From Lautropia sp. (GTDB lineage Bacteria > Pseudomonadota > Gammaproteobacteria > Burkholderiales > Burkholderiaceae_E): DNA of 64,000 bases. The notes under the pieces were generated by a model that saw only the letters and a program-made list of their open reading frames with translations, was not told the DNA's origin and made no database searches. A program made the position numbers and the translations under genes. The stretch spans positions 30,165 through 94,164 of the forward strand of contig JAUNLD010000001.1 of NCBI GenBank assembly GCA_030532425.1. Direction: 5' to 3'. Shown one piece after another: positions 9,136 through 18,024 of the stretch. Every line of letters begins with the position of its first letter. The first letter of the stretch is position 1.

Positions 9136-10041
9136 TCACCGGGCCGGGGCAGCCTTGGGCGGACTGGCCTGGGCCAGGCCGCTGGCCAGCTGCTGCAGGG
9201 CCTCACCCACACGCGGGCCAAAGCCCAGCAGCAACAGGTCGTCCAGCACCACCAGGTGCTGTGCCCGCGCCGCCGGCGTGGTGACGATACCGGGCTGTGC
9301 CAGGAAGGTGGCCGGGCCGCCCTGGGCCACCGACAGGCGCGAGGTGAGGATCACCTCCGGTTGCAGCGCGGCCACCGATTCGGGCGACAGCGGCCTGTAG
9401 CCCGGGTGCGTACCGGCCAGCACATTGGTGGCACCCAGCAGCTTCAGCAGCGCATCGGCCGCGGTGTCGCGGCCCGCCCCTTGCAGCCTGCCGGCGTGGC
9501 TGGACAGCACCAGCACCCGCAGCGGATGCTTCTGGCGGGTGGCTTCGGCCACCTGCTGACGGATCTGCCCGACCAGCGCCTGCCCCTGCGGCTGACGCCC
9601 CAGGAGCGCCGCCAGCTCGGTGATGCGGGCCGTCAGCGAATCGACATCCGGCTTGAGTTCAAGCAATGCCAGCGGCATGCCCAGCGCCTTCAGCCTGTCC
9701 AGCGCTGGCGGTGGCCCGGATTCGGCGGCGGCAATCACCCGGTCGGGTTTGAGGGCGGCCACGCCTTCCACCGAAAACTGCCGGTAATAGCCCACCTGCG
9801 GCAGCTGGCGTGCCTGCGGCGGATGGAGGCTGGACTGGTCGACACCGACGACCTGCTCGCCCGCCCCCAGCGCGTAGACGATTTCGGTGAGCGTGCCGCC
9901 CATGACGACGAGGCGCTGGGGGCTGGCCCGGGTGACGACGGGTTGAGCGGTGGAAGCGGGCTGGGCAAGGGCAGCGGGGCTGACGGCAGTCAACGCCATG
10001 CTGAAGAACAAAGGCACCCAGCCCACGGCAACAAGGTTCAT
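9136..10041 (-). CDS. hmuT: Haemin ABC transporter periplasmic binding protein
   Basis: A 301-residue periplasmic binding protein of the BtuF/HmuT type. Residues 1-26 are a signal peptide ending in PAALAQP. The fold landmarks RLVVMGGTLTEIVYALGAGEQVVGVD, GYYRQFSVEGVAALKPDRVIA and GAGRDTAADALLKLLGATN are typical of haem binders. AGGAG lies 6 nt before the ATG. It should deliver haem from the periplasm to HmuUV. Located between hmuS (61 nt upstream) and hmuU (4 nt downstream). Confidence 0.92.
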   Translation of the reverse strand: MNLVAVGWVPLFFSMALTAVSPAALAQPASTAQPVVTRASPQRLVVMGGTLTEIVYALGAGEQVVGVDQSSLHPPQARQLPQVGYYRQFSVEGVAALKPDRVIAAAESGPPPALDRLKALGMPLALLELKPDVDSLTARITELAALLGRQPQGQALVGQIRQQVAEATRQKHPLRVLVLSSHAGRLQGAGRDTAADALLKLLGATNVLAGTHPGYRPLSPESVAALQPEVILTSRLSVAQGGPATFLAQPGIVTTPAARAQHLVVLDDLLLLGFGPRVGEALQQLASGLAQASPPKAAPAR

Positions 10042-10102
10042 GCCTCACTCCTGACGGGTTTCATCGGTTTCGCCCCCGGTTCATGTCGTTTGCAGCGCAC
10101 CA

Positions 10103-11146
10103 CTATTCGTGCAGTGGTGTGCTGCACAGCGACTTCATCAGCGCGCGCCACTCGGCCAGCTCGGGGTTGCCGGGCTTGCGCAGGCCAAAGAGCTGAACGA
10201 TCAGCGTGCCGTCGTCGGCATACAGCTCCAGCGATGTGACGGGGCCATCGCTGGTGGGGCGGTTGACCACCCACGACGACACCACGGCTTCGGTGTTGAG
10301 GTGCAGGTTGAAATCGGGATCCAGCACGTTGTACCAGGGGCCGGTACGCATCAGCTTCTTCACCGGGCCGCCGTGGATCTGCACCGCGCCGCGGTTGCCG
10401 GCAAAGACCATGATGGGCAACCCGCTGTCGGCCACCTGTTGCAGCACCTTCTCGATGTCAGGCAATCCGGTCTGCTGGGCCAGATCATCCCCCACCGCCG
10501 CCATCGCCGTGATGCGGCTCAGGCCCATGTCGCGCAGCATCGGAATGAATTCATGCGGGTCGGTCATCGCCAGCCAGCGCTGGCGCAGGCTGGCGCGCGT
10601 GGCCTCATCCAGCGGAGCGCCGTGGTCCACCCTGGGCGCGGGGGCCTCCTCGAAGACGGGTAACTGCACCTCGCCATCCGGCAGCCGGAACTCGTCGACC
10701 AGCGCCTGCCAGGCGGCCGCATCGGTATCGTCGGTGCGGAAGATCTTGTGGATGGCCGTGCCGCACTTGTCGAAGAATTGCAGGCTCTGACGGCCATTGT
10801 CGTCCACCATCCAGGCGTGCTTCCAGTGACCAAAGAACAGGCGCAGGTCGATGTCCTTGCCCAGCACCAGACCCACCTGCGGGTTGACCTGCACATCCTC
10901 GAACTGACCGTAGCGCTCATGCACGGCCCAGGGATTGCGCGTGAGGCACATGATGCGCCCCAGGCTGCCCAGTTTGGGAAAGATTTCAACGGGGGCGCAA
11001 CGCAGCGGGATCGCGCTCACGCCCAGTTGCCGGGCCACCAGCCCGGCTTCGGATACGCCCAGCCGGCCGGCGCGGTCGCGGATGCGCAGGCCGGGGTGCT
11101 GGGCCACCAGTGCTTCGTGGCGTGCAGACAGATCATCGGTAGACAT
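10103..11146 (-). CDS. hmuS: Haemin-degrading / haem-trafficking protein
   Basis: A 347-residue HmuS/ChuS/HemS protein made of two repeated halves. Landmarks are SVLGRIMCLTRN-like text (GSLGRIMCLTRNPWAVHERYG) and, in the second half, PIMVFAGNRGAVQIHGG and MRTGPWYNVLDPDFNLHL. These cytoplasmic proteins bind imported haem and, in some species, degrade it. The ATG at 11146 has AGGA 6-7 nt upstream; the ATG two codons earlier overlaps that motif and is less likely. First intact gene of the hmu operon, downstream of the receptor remnant. Confidence 0.92.
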   Translation of the reverse strand: MSTDDLSARHEALVAQHPGLRIRDRAGRLGVSEAGLVARQLGVSAIPLRCAPVEIFPKLGSLGRIMCLTRNPWAVHERYGQFEDVQVNPQVGLVLGKDIDLRLFFGHWKHAWMVDDNGRQSLQFFDKCGTAIHKIFRTDDTDAAAWQALVDEFRLPDGEVQLPVFEEAPAPRVDHGAPLDEATRASLRQRWLAMTDPHEFIPMLRDMGLSRITAMAAVGDDLAQQTGLPDIEKVLQQVADSGLPIMVFAGNRGAVQIHGGPVKKLMRTGPWYNVLDPDFNLHLNTEAVVSSWVVNRPTSDGPVTSLELYADDGTLIVQLFGLRKPGNPELAEWRALMKSLCSTPLHE

Positions 11147-11317
11147 GGTCATTCCTGAAAGTGACGGGATGGCGACACAGACGTGCCTTCCCTCGGCCAG
11201 CGATGCGCAGAACAGGCCGCAGGGGTGGCGCCCCCGAACCGGGCACGCGGGCGCTGCATGGATGTGTTCGGCGTATCGCCGGGGTTATCTTACGCGGCAT
11301 CGTTCGACGGCAGCCTG

Positions 11318-11956
11318 TCATTGTGCGGCCGGCTGCACCTCGAACTCGAAGGTCCAGGTCTGTGGCGAGCGCGCGTTGCTGGCATCCTCATAGGCGATCC
11401 GGGCAAGATGGAAGCGCGCATAACTGTTGCCTTCACCGCTGCGGATCAGCCGCCCCTTGTCGGCATTGGCCCCCAGCAGGTGCGCGGTGGCCCCCAGACC
11501 GGCTGCGTTGGCCAGCTCGGCGGTCGGATACTGGGCCGACGCCGCCCCCTTGACGACCTCGATGCGCGCGACATCGCTGAGCAGGTACCGGCCCAGATCG
11601 ACCGACGACCCCGTGCTGGCCGAAATGGGCAGGCCGTCGATCAGCACCAGCACCTGGTCGCTGCTCATGCCCTGCAAGCTGAGGTGAAAGCCCGACTTGC
11701 CGTGGATCTCGTGCAACAGCAGCCCCGGCACGTTGGCCAGCGCATCCTTCAGGGTCTGGGCGCCGGTCGCCTGGATTTCGGCCCGGTCGACCACCTCGGT
11801 GCGAACGGGAGATTCATCCCGCCGTTTTTCGGTACGGGTGCCAGTGACGACGACATCACCCAGCCGTACCGCCTCGCTGGGCTGCGCCACCACCGGACGC
11901 ACCAGCGGCAGGCTGGCACACAACAGGAAAGCGATGACCAACGATGAGCGGGGCAT
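11318..11956 (-). pseudogene. Truncated TonB-dependent haem receptor (plug) joined to an unrelated tail
   Basis: 212 residues. It begins with a signal peptide (MPRSSLVIAFLLCASLPLV) and a nearly complete TonB-receptor plug: GDVVVTGTRTEKRRDESPV, LANVPGLLLHEIHGKSG, SSDQVLVLIDGLPI and VARIEVVKGAASAQYP. At that point the beta-barrel, normally 450-600 residues, is missing. The last 60 residues (ending YARFHLARIAYEDASNARS and TWTFEFEVQ) do not look like a barrel end; they resemble the end of a HmuY-like haem-binding protein, though this is only an impression. The simplest reading is an in-frame deletion fusing two neighbouring genes. It should be non-functional as a receptor. It heads the hmu operon. 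Confidence 0.7.
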
Positions 11957-12221
11957 GGCTGGGATGCTGACAGCAAGCGATAACGCGATAGATGATGGTA
12001 AACATTCTAATTTATGTTTGTGAAGCGGACAGCCGATCCAGCCGAGCGCGATGTAAGAAATACCGGCCTTCCCCAAGACCGCCTTCCCCCACTCCCTGCC
12101 TCTCCCCGTCCTTCGGCCACCCGGCCCGCTGGCCAGGCAATCGGGTAACGGCGACCCAAGCGGCCGGATCGCTGCCCCAGATCCGCAGCCATCTCCACCT
12201 CAGGCACCTGTTCCGCTCAAC
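11957..12221. other. Upstream region of the haem operon
   Basis: No gene. An AT-rich patch at about 11985-12020 (the area around GATGGTAAACATTC and TTAGAATG on the other strand) stands out from the GC-rich surroundings and is the likely promoter/Fur region of the hmu operon. It does not match a full Fur box well, so no site is called. Confidence 0.35.
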
Positions 12222-12297
12222 AAAAAACCGCCCCGACCACCTCCGCACAGGACAGCAGCCATCGGGGCGGCCTGTGCGGTAGTAGTGGTCGGGGCGG
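12222..12297 (-). terminator. Large nested hairpin with U-tract; alternative pairing possible
   Basis: Outer arms CCGCCCCGACCAC (12228-12240) and its exact complement at 12285-12297, plus inner arms CCGCACAGG (12243-12251) and CCTGTGCGG (12271-12279), make a 13+9 bp nested stem. Read on the minus strand the stem is followed by six U residues (12227-12222), fitting an intrinsic terminator for the lipoprotein gene at 12397. The segment TCGGGGCGG (12262-12270) could instead pair with 12228-12236, giving a competing fold. Confidence 0.75.
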
Positions 12298-12396
12298 CTA
12301 GTGGAAAGCCGCTGCTGGCATGGTGCAAAACCGTGCAGGTCAGGCCGCGGTCATCACGCCCTGGGCAAGCAACGCCCGCTCACGCCAGACATGCCA

Positions 12397-12732
12397 TCAC
12401 TTGATCTTCTGCCTGACGCTGTCGTAGGCTTCGCCGGCCTTGCGCTTGGTCTTGTCCCAGGTGGACTCTTCGGTGGCGGCATCAGCAGGAACGACGGTAC
12501 CGTCGGCCGGCGCGGTCTGCACGGGCGCCGTCTGATCGACCGTGCCGTGCTCGTGCGTCATGGTGTCGGCGGGTTGTGCCGCGGGGTCGACACTTTCCTG
12601 CGAGGACGATTTGCCCGTCATCTCGTGGTATTTGTCCTTGGCACTCTGGCCCGCATTCGACATGGCGTTGCAACCGGCCAGCACGACGGTGCTGGCGGCC
12701 AGGGCGATACTCAGCGTCTTGAACATGCTCAT
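12397..12732 (-). CDS. Small lipoprotein of unknown function
   Basis: A 111-residue lipoprotein. The signal sequence TLSIALAASTVVLAGC puts the lipidated Cys at 21. The mature part has an entericidin-like beginning (NAMSNAGQSAKDKYHEMTGK), a low-complexity Thr/Ala/Pro/Asp middle and a basic amphipathic end (TWDKTKRKAGEAYDSVRQKI). GAGGA lies 7 nt before ATG 12732; a second ATG two codons later is possible. Its neighbour at 12969 is a true entericidin-sized lipoprotein in the same orientation, so the two may be related. Followed by the hairpin at 12222-12297. Role unknown. Confidence 0.75.
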   Translation of the reverse strand: MSMFKTLSIALAASTVVLAGCNAMSNAGQSAKDKYHEMTGKSSSQESVDPAAQPADTMTHEHGTVDQTAPVQTAPADGTVVPADAATEESTWDKTKRKAGEAYDSVRQKIK

Positions 12733-12968
12733 GAGGGATTCCTCTTCTGGGTGGATACTGAACAGCCAGTATGCCGAGCCAGCCATGTCGCTGTTGCCAA
12801 GTCCCTACATGAAAAAGGCTCCTCTGGACAACCCCTGCCACCTGTGCTTGGGCAGGGCCTGTTCAGAGAAGCGCTGTGCCGCAGCACCGGACCAGACCGG
12901 CCCGGCACTGCAAACGGATGCGAGCGTGAGCCGCCCATGCAGGCAGCATCACGCGGCGCAGACAGGCA

Positions 12969-13112
12969 TTACATCTTGTCCTTGACCTTCTCGCTACCGC
13001 TGGTGATCTTCTCGCCACCGGCCTTGATGTCATCGCCCATACCGGCGATGGTGTTGCAACCGGCCAGGGCCAGGCAGGCAGCGGCCAGCAGGGCGCTCAG
13101 GATTTTGCTCAT
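12969..13112 (-). CDS. Entericidin A/B family lipoprotein
   Basis: A 47-residue lipoprotein: signal MSKILSALLAAACLALAGC with lipidated Cys at 19, then NTIAGMGDDIKAGGEKI and a charged end. This matches the entericidin EcnA/EcnB family, small membrane lipoproteins linked to stationary-phase lysis or stress. GGAG lies 6 nt before the ATG. Monocistronic or weakly linked to the 12397 gene, 236 nt away. The longer frame to 13202 is not needed. Confidence 0.88.
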   Translation of the reverse strand: MSKILSALLAAACLALAGCNTIAGMGDDIKAGGEKITSGSEKVKDKM

Positions 13113-13331
13113 GGGATTCTCCTTCTCCAGTATAGGACGTTCTTGATGAGAGCCAACGGACGGCTGCTGCAGATGCGGCAGCGACGCCGTAGACGCTGGC
13201 AAGTATATACACAGGGATCCCGTTTTTCGGGCAAGACACGCCAGTAGCCGGCGGCTCGGGGTGTTACGGCCCGATGATGTGACGCCAATACAACAGATGA
13301 GGCAGTCGGCCCTTCGGCCCGGACGAACGGT

Positions 13332-14426
13332 TCAACCCGGCTGCCAGCCGGCGGCATCGAGCTGCCAGGGGATGGTGTCGCCCGCAGCCAGCGGCACGAT
13401 CTCCGTGCCGGCAAAGGGCAGACTCTCGGGGATGGTGAAGGGCTGGCGATGCAGCGTGAGCGTGCCCTCGTTGAGCGGGCGCCGGAAAAAGCGTGCGCCA
13501 TGCTCGCTGGCAAAGGCTTCCAGCCGGTCGAGGGCGCCAGCGGCCTCGAAGGCCCAGGCATAGAGCGGCAGCGCATGCAGGCCGGTGTAGCAGCCGGCAC
13601 AGGCAGCGCCGTGCTCCTTGAGCATGCGGGCATGCGGGGCGCTGTCGGTGCCCAGAAAGAAGCGCGGATCACCACTGGTGGCCACCTCGACCAGCGCGGC
13701 GCGGTGGGTTTCGCGCTTGAGCACCGGCAGGCAGTACCAGTGCGGCCGCAGCCCGCCCGTGAAAATGGCGTTGCGGTTGTAGAGCAGGTGCTGGGGGGTG
13801 ATGGTGGCGCCCAGCATGCCGGGCGGCGCGGTGTCGGTGCGCACGTATTCGGCTGCCTGCCGGGTGGTGATGTGCTCGAAGACCACACGCAGGCAGGGCA
13901 GCCGCTCACGCAGCGGGATCATCACCCGGTCGATGAAGACCGCCTCACGGTCGAAGACATCGACGGACGGATCGACCACCTCGCCATGCACCAGCAGGGG
14001 CAGGTCCAGCTCGGCCATCGTCTCCAGCACCGGCATCACCCGGTCGACCGACCTCACCCCGGCATCGGAATTGGTGGTGGCCCCCGCCGGATAGAGCTTG
14101 ACCGCAGCCACCACCTCGCCGGCCACCGCCTCGCGGATCTCCTCGACCGAGGTGTCCTCGGTGAGATAGAGCGTCATCAGCGGCTGAAAGGCCGCAGCCT
14201 GCTGCGCGCCGATCTCGCCCCGCGTCACGGCCTCGTCCAGCGCCTGACGGATGCGCTGGCGATAGGCGGTGGCGGCCGCCACCGTGGTGACGGGCGGCTT
14301 GAGGTTGGGCATGATGATCGCCCGGCGCACCTGGCGGGCACTGGCAGCCACGACCGATTGCAGGGCGGCACCATCCCGCAGGTGCAGGTGCCAGTCATCG
14401 GGCACGCGAATCTTCAGGGTATCCAT
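13332..14426 (-). CDS. pyrC: Dihydroorotase
   Basis: A 364-residue class II dihydroorotase, converting carbamoyl-aspartate to dihydroorotate in pyrimidine synthesis. Metal ligands HLH (H13, H15) are in DDWHLHLRDG; the carboxylated lysine is K110 in AAVKLYPAGATTNS; further ligands fall in LVHGEV, FEHITT and the aspartate in FLGTDSAPH. PNLKPPV contributes to substrate binding. ATG 14426 gives the usual family N-terminus; the longer frame to 14492 is rejected. No operon partner is visible. Confidence 0.95.
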   Translation of the reverse strand: MDTLKIRVPDDWHLHLRDGAALQSVVAASARQVRRAIIMPNLKPPVTTVAAATAYRQRIRQALDEAVTRGEIGAQQAAAFQPLMTLYLTEDTSVEEIREAVAGEVVAAVKLYPAGATTNSDAGVRSVDRVMPVLETMAELDLPLLVHGEVVDPSVDVFDREAVFIDRVMIPLRERLPCLRVVFEHITTRQAAEYVRTDTAPPGMLGATITPQHLLYNRNAIFTGGLRPHWYCLPVLKRETHRAALVEVATSGDPRFFLGTDSAPHARMLKEHGAACAGCYTGLHALPLYAWAFEAAGALDRLEAFASEHGARFFRRPLNEGTLTLHRQPFTIPESLPFAGTEIVPLAAGDTIPWQLDAAGWQPG

Positions 14427-14967
14427 GCCTGCAATGATAGTCGCTTGCCTGCCGCCGCGGCAGCCCGCCCGGCATGCCGACATCACATCCACCCACCGGT
14501 GGGGGCTCCGGTATTGGGCGCGCCGGACAGCATGCCCAGCCTGCCCGACAGGCCCGGCCCCCCGTACTCCAGGTGCCTGCCCCGGCCATCCGGACTAGGC
14601 CACCTGCCACGCGCCCCGCCCCTCCTGTCCAGACCGCGTGCCATGATGGTGCCTGCGCCCGGTGGCCCCCTGGCAGCCAGATGGCGGCAGACACGGCCAC
14701 TGACCCGTCCCGGGCCCTGGGCCTGCACCGGCACAGCATCCGCATGCCGATGCACCTCCACGGTCATGGCTCCATCGTTCCCCTCTCACCATGCACGCGC
14801 TTCCCTGCTGTCCGGCCACCCGCGCCCCCAGACCCCCCGCCTGCCCGATGCCTCCCCATGGCCGGAACATTCCGCTGCCTTGTGCATCACCAGCAAGGCC
14901 CCTGTACAGACCTGCCCCATCCGCCCTGTCCGGCGCAGCCGCAGCCGGCACACGGCTCCGGCCACAC
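14427..14967. other. Intergenic region, no gene recognised
   Basis: About 540 nt of C-rich, low-complexity DNA. Open frames cross it on both strands but none shows a recognisable protein or a good start. A 12-bp palindrome CCCACCGGTGGG sits at 14492-14503, just upstream of pyrC; its meaning is unknown. Confidence 0.4.
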
Positions 14968-14976
14968 GTGACGGCG

Positions 14977-16485
14977 ATGATGCTGCTATCAGCTGCGCTG
15001 ATGCTGACCCTGCTGGCAGGCACACCCGCCGAGGCGCGCTCACGCACACGCCGGGCGCAACCGGACGTCATCGACATCTCCGCGCAAGGCCGGATGCAGC
15101 CTACCCTGCCACAGGCAGCCCAGCATCGGCCACCGATCGCGTACGGCGGCCTGAAAAAGCGGCGCCCCAACGCCAGGCCTTCTGGCCCCCGGCGCAAGCG
15201 CCAGAGTCAGGCAGCAGGCAGACGCAAGAGCGCTGGCACGACAGGAGCCACCGCTTCGGCCCCGGCCACCACCGGTGTCACGGGCGTCACGGGTGCTGCT
15301 GCGGGCGTCGTCCTGAGCGCCCCAACCCTGGCCGCCCCACCGGCATCTGCGGGCCGCGCAGCCCCGGCCGGGGCCATCCCCCTGCACCAGGCGGCTGGCG
15401 GTGCCCGCGCCGACACGCTCCGCATCCTGACCCTCAATGCCGAGCACCTGATGTCTGCCGACATCGGCGAGCGCTGGCTGCACTTTTGCGGCGCGCAGCA
15501 ATGGCGGGATGGCGAACAGGCCCGCCCGGCTGGCCTGCCCTATTGCACGGCGCTCAACGGCAAGGACCAGCGGGGCTGGCAGCAATCACGCCCGGTGCGC
15601 TCGCTGGCCGACCTGCACGACAAGGCGCGCCAGCTGGCCACGCTGGTGGCCGGGGCCCGGCCCGACATCGTGCTGTTGCAGGAGATCACCGATGCCGCGG
15701 CGGCCGCCCGTGTGCTGGGCGAGGGCTGGCACATCCGCACCACGGCCGAGCTGTGGCCGGGACAGCCGATCTCGCAGCACCTGGGGGTGGCGTGGCGCCG
15801 GCACCGTTTTGTGCAGCCACCACAGGTGATGGTGGTGGAGGCGCTGGCGCAACGCACCGCCGAGGGGCACCTGACCCGGCCAGGGCTGGCGCTGCGTCTG
15901 ACACTGGCCGATGGCCTGCCGCTGTCGATTCTGAATGTGCACCTGAAGGCTGGATGCCGTCACGGACGGCTGGAGCGCGGACTGAGCCGTCAGCCTGGCC
16001 GGCAATGGCGGCGCCACGGCGCCTGCCGGGTGCTGCAGGCCCAGGTGCCCGCCCTGGAAAGCTGGCTGGATGCCGAACTGGCGGCGGGGCGGCAGGTGGT
16101 GCTGAGCGGGGATTTCAATCGTGCGCTGCGCGACGAGATCAAGCTGGCACTGCCTGCCCGCAGCGATGGCAGCCCGGCCGACGCCCCGCTGACCGGCCCG
16201 GCCGCTCACCTGCGCATCAGCAGCCTCCTGGCCGAGCTGGATGATGGTGTGCCGGACGGGGCCCGGCTGCATCTGGTCCGCAACGGCCCCTACCGCAGGC
16301 ACGCCGAATGCCATCGCCATATCGATCCCTTCGTGCTGAGCGGGGGCCTGCTCAGCCGCCTGGGGGTGGCCCCCACCCAGCTGCGCGCGGAGGTGATCCC
16401 CTTTGCCAGACCGGTGTCGCTGGACACGGTACGCCCCAGCGATCACTGCCCGCATCTGCTGGCCTTGCCGCTGCGCCGCCCCTGA
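14977..16485 (+). CDS. Exported endonuclease/exonuclease/phosphatase-fold protein
   Basis: A 502-residue protein from ATG 14977 (a GTG at 14968 is equally in frame). Residues 1-20 are a hydrophobic signal ending in AGTPAEARS, followed by about 120 residues of basic, Ala/Thr/Gly-rich linker. The catalytic domain covers the rest, with the EEP motifs LRILTLNAEHL, IVLLQEI, LNVHLKAGC, VLSGDFNRAL and RPSDHCP. The family includes DNases, phosphodiesterases and sphingomyelinases; the substrate here is not readable. The two cysteine-containing insertions around HFCGAQQW and ECHRHIDPF may form disulphides in the periplasm. Confidence 0.8.
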   Translation: MMLLSAALMLTLLAGTPAEARSRTRRAQPDVIDISAQGRMQPTLPQAAQHRPPIAYGGLKKRRPNARPSGPRRKRQSQAAGRRKSAGTTGATASAPATTGVTGVTGAAAGVVLSAPTLAAPPASAGRAAPAGAIPLHQAAGGARADTLRILTLNAEHLMSADIGERWLHFCGAQQWRDGEQARPAGLPYCTALNGKDQRGWQQSRPVRSLADLHDKARQLATLVAGARPDIVLLQEITDAAAAARVLGEGWHIRTTAELWPGQPISQHLGVAWRRHRFVQPPQVMVVEALAQRTAEGHLTRPGLALRLTLADGLPLSILNVHLKAGCRHGRLERGLSRQPGRQWRRHGACRVLQAQVPALESWLDAELAAGRQVVLSGDFNRALRDEIKLALPARSDGSPADAPLTGPAAHLRISSLLAELDDGVPDGARLHLVRNGPYRRHAECHRHIDPFVLSGGLLSRLGVAPTQLRAEVIPFARPVSLDTVRPSDHCPHLLALPLRRP

Positions 16486-16676
16486 TGCGATGCAACACCA
16501 TTCATCGTTTCGCCCCACGAACGGACCGGGAAGCACTGCCGCTTGCGGTATCCTCTGAACCTGTCTTCTCGCCCGCCGGGCGTCCGGCACGTGTCCTGCA
16601 CGCATCCGCCCCTGCAAGCAACCTGCCGGGCCTGCATGCCCCCGCGCGATCCCTGTTTCTTTTTTACGCTGCATCC

Positions 16677-17132
16677 ATGCCAGACCGCAACCCTGCTTCC
16701 AACAGTCCGCCGCCCGACCAGCTGCTGCAGGCCGGCCGCATCCCTGTGCTGGCCGTCGTCCCCATGCCCCCCGACAGCAATCCGCAAGGCAATGTTTTCG
16801 GGGGCTGGATCATGTCGCAGATCGACATTGCCGGCGCCGTGGCCGCCGTGCAGCGCGCACGTGGGCGCGTCAGCACCGTGGCCGCCAACACCATCACCTT
16901 TCTGGCGCCCATCCATGTGGGCGAGCGGGTGCTGTTTTTTGCCGATGTGGTCCGTGTCGGCACCACCTCGATCACCGTGCGGGTGGAAGTCTTCTCCGAA
17001 AACCGGATTCAGGCGCCCTCCCCCAGCCGCACCAAGGTGTCGGAAGGCACGCTCACCTACGTGGCACTGGATGCCAACGGCCGGCCCCGCCCCGTGGACG
17101 AACCGCCCGACGGGCAGACCATCCGCATCTGA
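16677..17132 (+). CDS. Acyl-CoA thioesterase, YciA-like hotdog fold
   Basis: A 151-residue hotdog-fold thioesterase. The conserved block PPDSNPQGNVFGGWIMSQID is the YciA/BACH-type active-site signature, including N and D residues next to the GGW helix. The region NTITFLAPIHVGERVLFFADV completes the fold. Expected to hydrolyse acyl-CoA in the cytosol. The ATG at 16677 was chosen because family similarity begins soon after it; upstream sequence in the same frame is low-complexity. Convergent with the ElaA-like gene. Confidence 0.88.
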   Translation: MPDRNPASNSPPPDQLLQAGRIPVLAVVPMPPDSNPQGNVFGGWIMSQIDIAGAVAAVQRARGRVSTVAANTITFLAPIHVGERVLFFADVVRVGTTSITVRVEVFSENRIQAPSPSRTKVSEGTLTYVALDANGRPRPVDEPPDGQTIRI

Positions 17133-17155
17133 CGCCCATCTTCAGACATCCCCGC

Positions 17156-17740
17156 TCAGGGCTGGCGTTCGGGGCGCCCCCCGGCGGTGCCTCCCTGCCC
17201 CTTGGGCGGCATCAGCACCATCTCGACGTGCGGAATGTGGTCTTCGAGATAGACCTCGGAGGCCACGCGAAACCCCCCGGCCCGATAGAAATGCTCCAGA
17301 TGCGCCTGGGCCGAGATGCGGATCGGCCGGCCGGGATACGCCTGGCGGCAGGCCTCGATGGCGCGACGCAGCAGCACACGACCGATGCCGTGCTGGCGCG
17401 ATGGCTGGGCCACACACATCCGGCCAATGGAAGGATCATCGAAACCGGTTCCAGGTGGCATGATGCGGGCCGTGGCCACCACATCGTAGCGGGTGGCATC
17501 GGTAAAACCGGTGGCCCCCCAGGCACGGATGCCCACCACCACCAGCGATTGCGGATCCAGGCCGTCCATGTCCTGATACAGGCACTCCTGCTCGACGACG
17601 AAGATCGCACTGCGCAGCGCCAGCACCCGATAGAGCACGGCCGTGTCCAGCTGCCCGAAGGGAAGGATCTGCCATTCGACCCCGCCCTCGTGCACAGCAC
17701 CCGGCAACCCTGCCGCCAGACTCCAGCCTTCCTTGCTCAT
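17156..17740 (-). CDS. ElaA-like GNAT acetyltransferase
   Basis: A 194-residue GNAT-fold protein with ElaA features: LYRVLALRSAIFVVEQECLY and YQDMDGLDPQS near the front, the acetyl-CoA loop QHGIGRVLLRRAIEAC, and the end YRAGGFRVASEVYLEDHIPH with HVEM. Substrate unknown. ATG 17740 is preceded by GGGAG and places the domain correctly. Convergent with the thioesterase gene, 23 nt apart. Confidence 0.9.
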   Translation of the reverse strand: MSKEGWSLAAGLPGAVHEGGVEWQILPFGQLDTAVLYRVLALRSAIFVVEQECLYQDMDGLDPQSLVVVGIRAWGATGFTDATRYDVVATARIMPPGTGFDDPSIGRMCVAQPSRQHGIGRVLLRRAIEACRQAYPGRPIRISAQAHLEHFYRAGGFRVASEVYLEDHIPHVEMVLMPPKGQGGTAGGRPERQP

Positions 17741-18024
17741 TCCGTTGCTCCCGATCTGTGGGTGACACCGCGTGTGCCCCCATCTCCAACCGCCCGGACA
17801 CACAGACGGGCCGGCATCGTGGTCACCCCACAGACCGGCCCGTCTCATCCGACGGCATGACATCTGCCACAAAACATAGCATAACGCGTCCGGCAGGCCT
17901 TTGGCTTACCAGGAGGCCGCAACCGGGTTAGGCGTGCATGGACACATGCGCCCCACGCTGGCCACAGGCCCCGGCACGCGGGAGGCAGGACAGCCGTGGG
18001 CGGCACAGCGGCCACCCGGGCGCC

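Noticed and set aside
11985..12020. Possible Fur box upstream of the haem operon
   Set aside because: AT-rich and well placed, but too few matches to the Fur consensus to call a site.
13449..16244. 931-codon plus-strand open frame spanning pyrC and beyond
   Set aside because: Opposite strand of pyrC running into another frame of the EEP gene; a product of high G+C.
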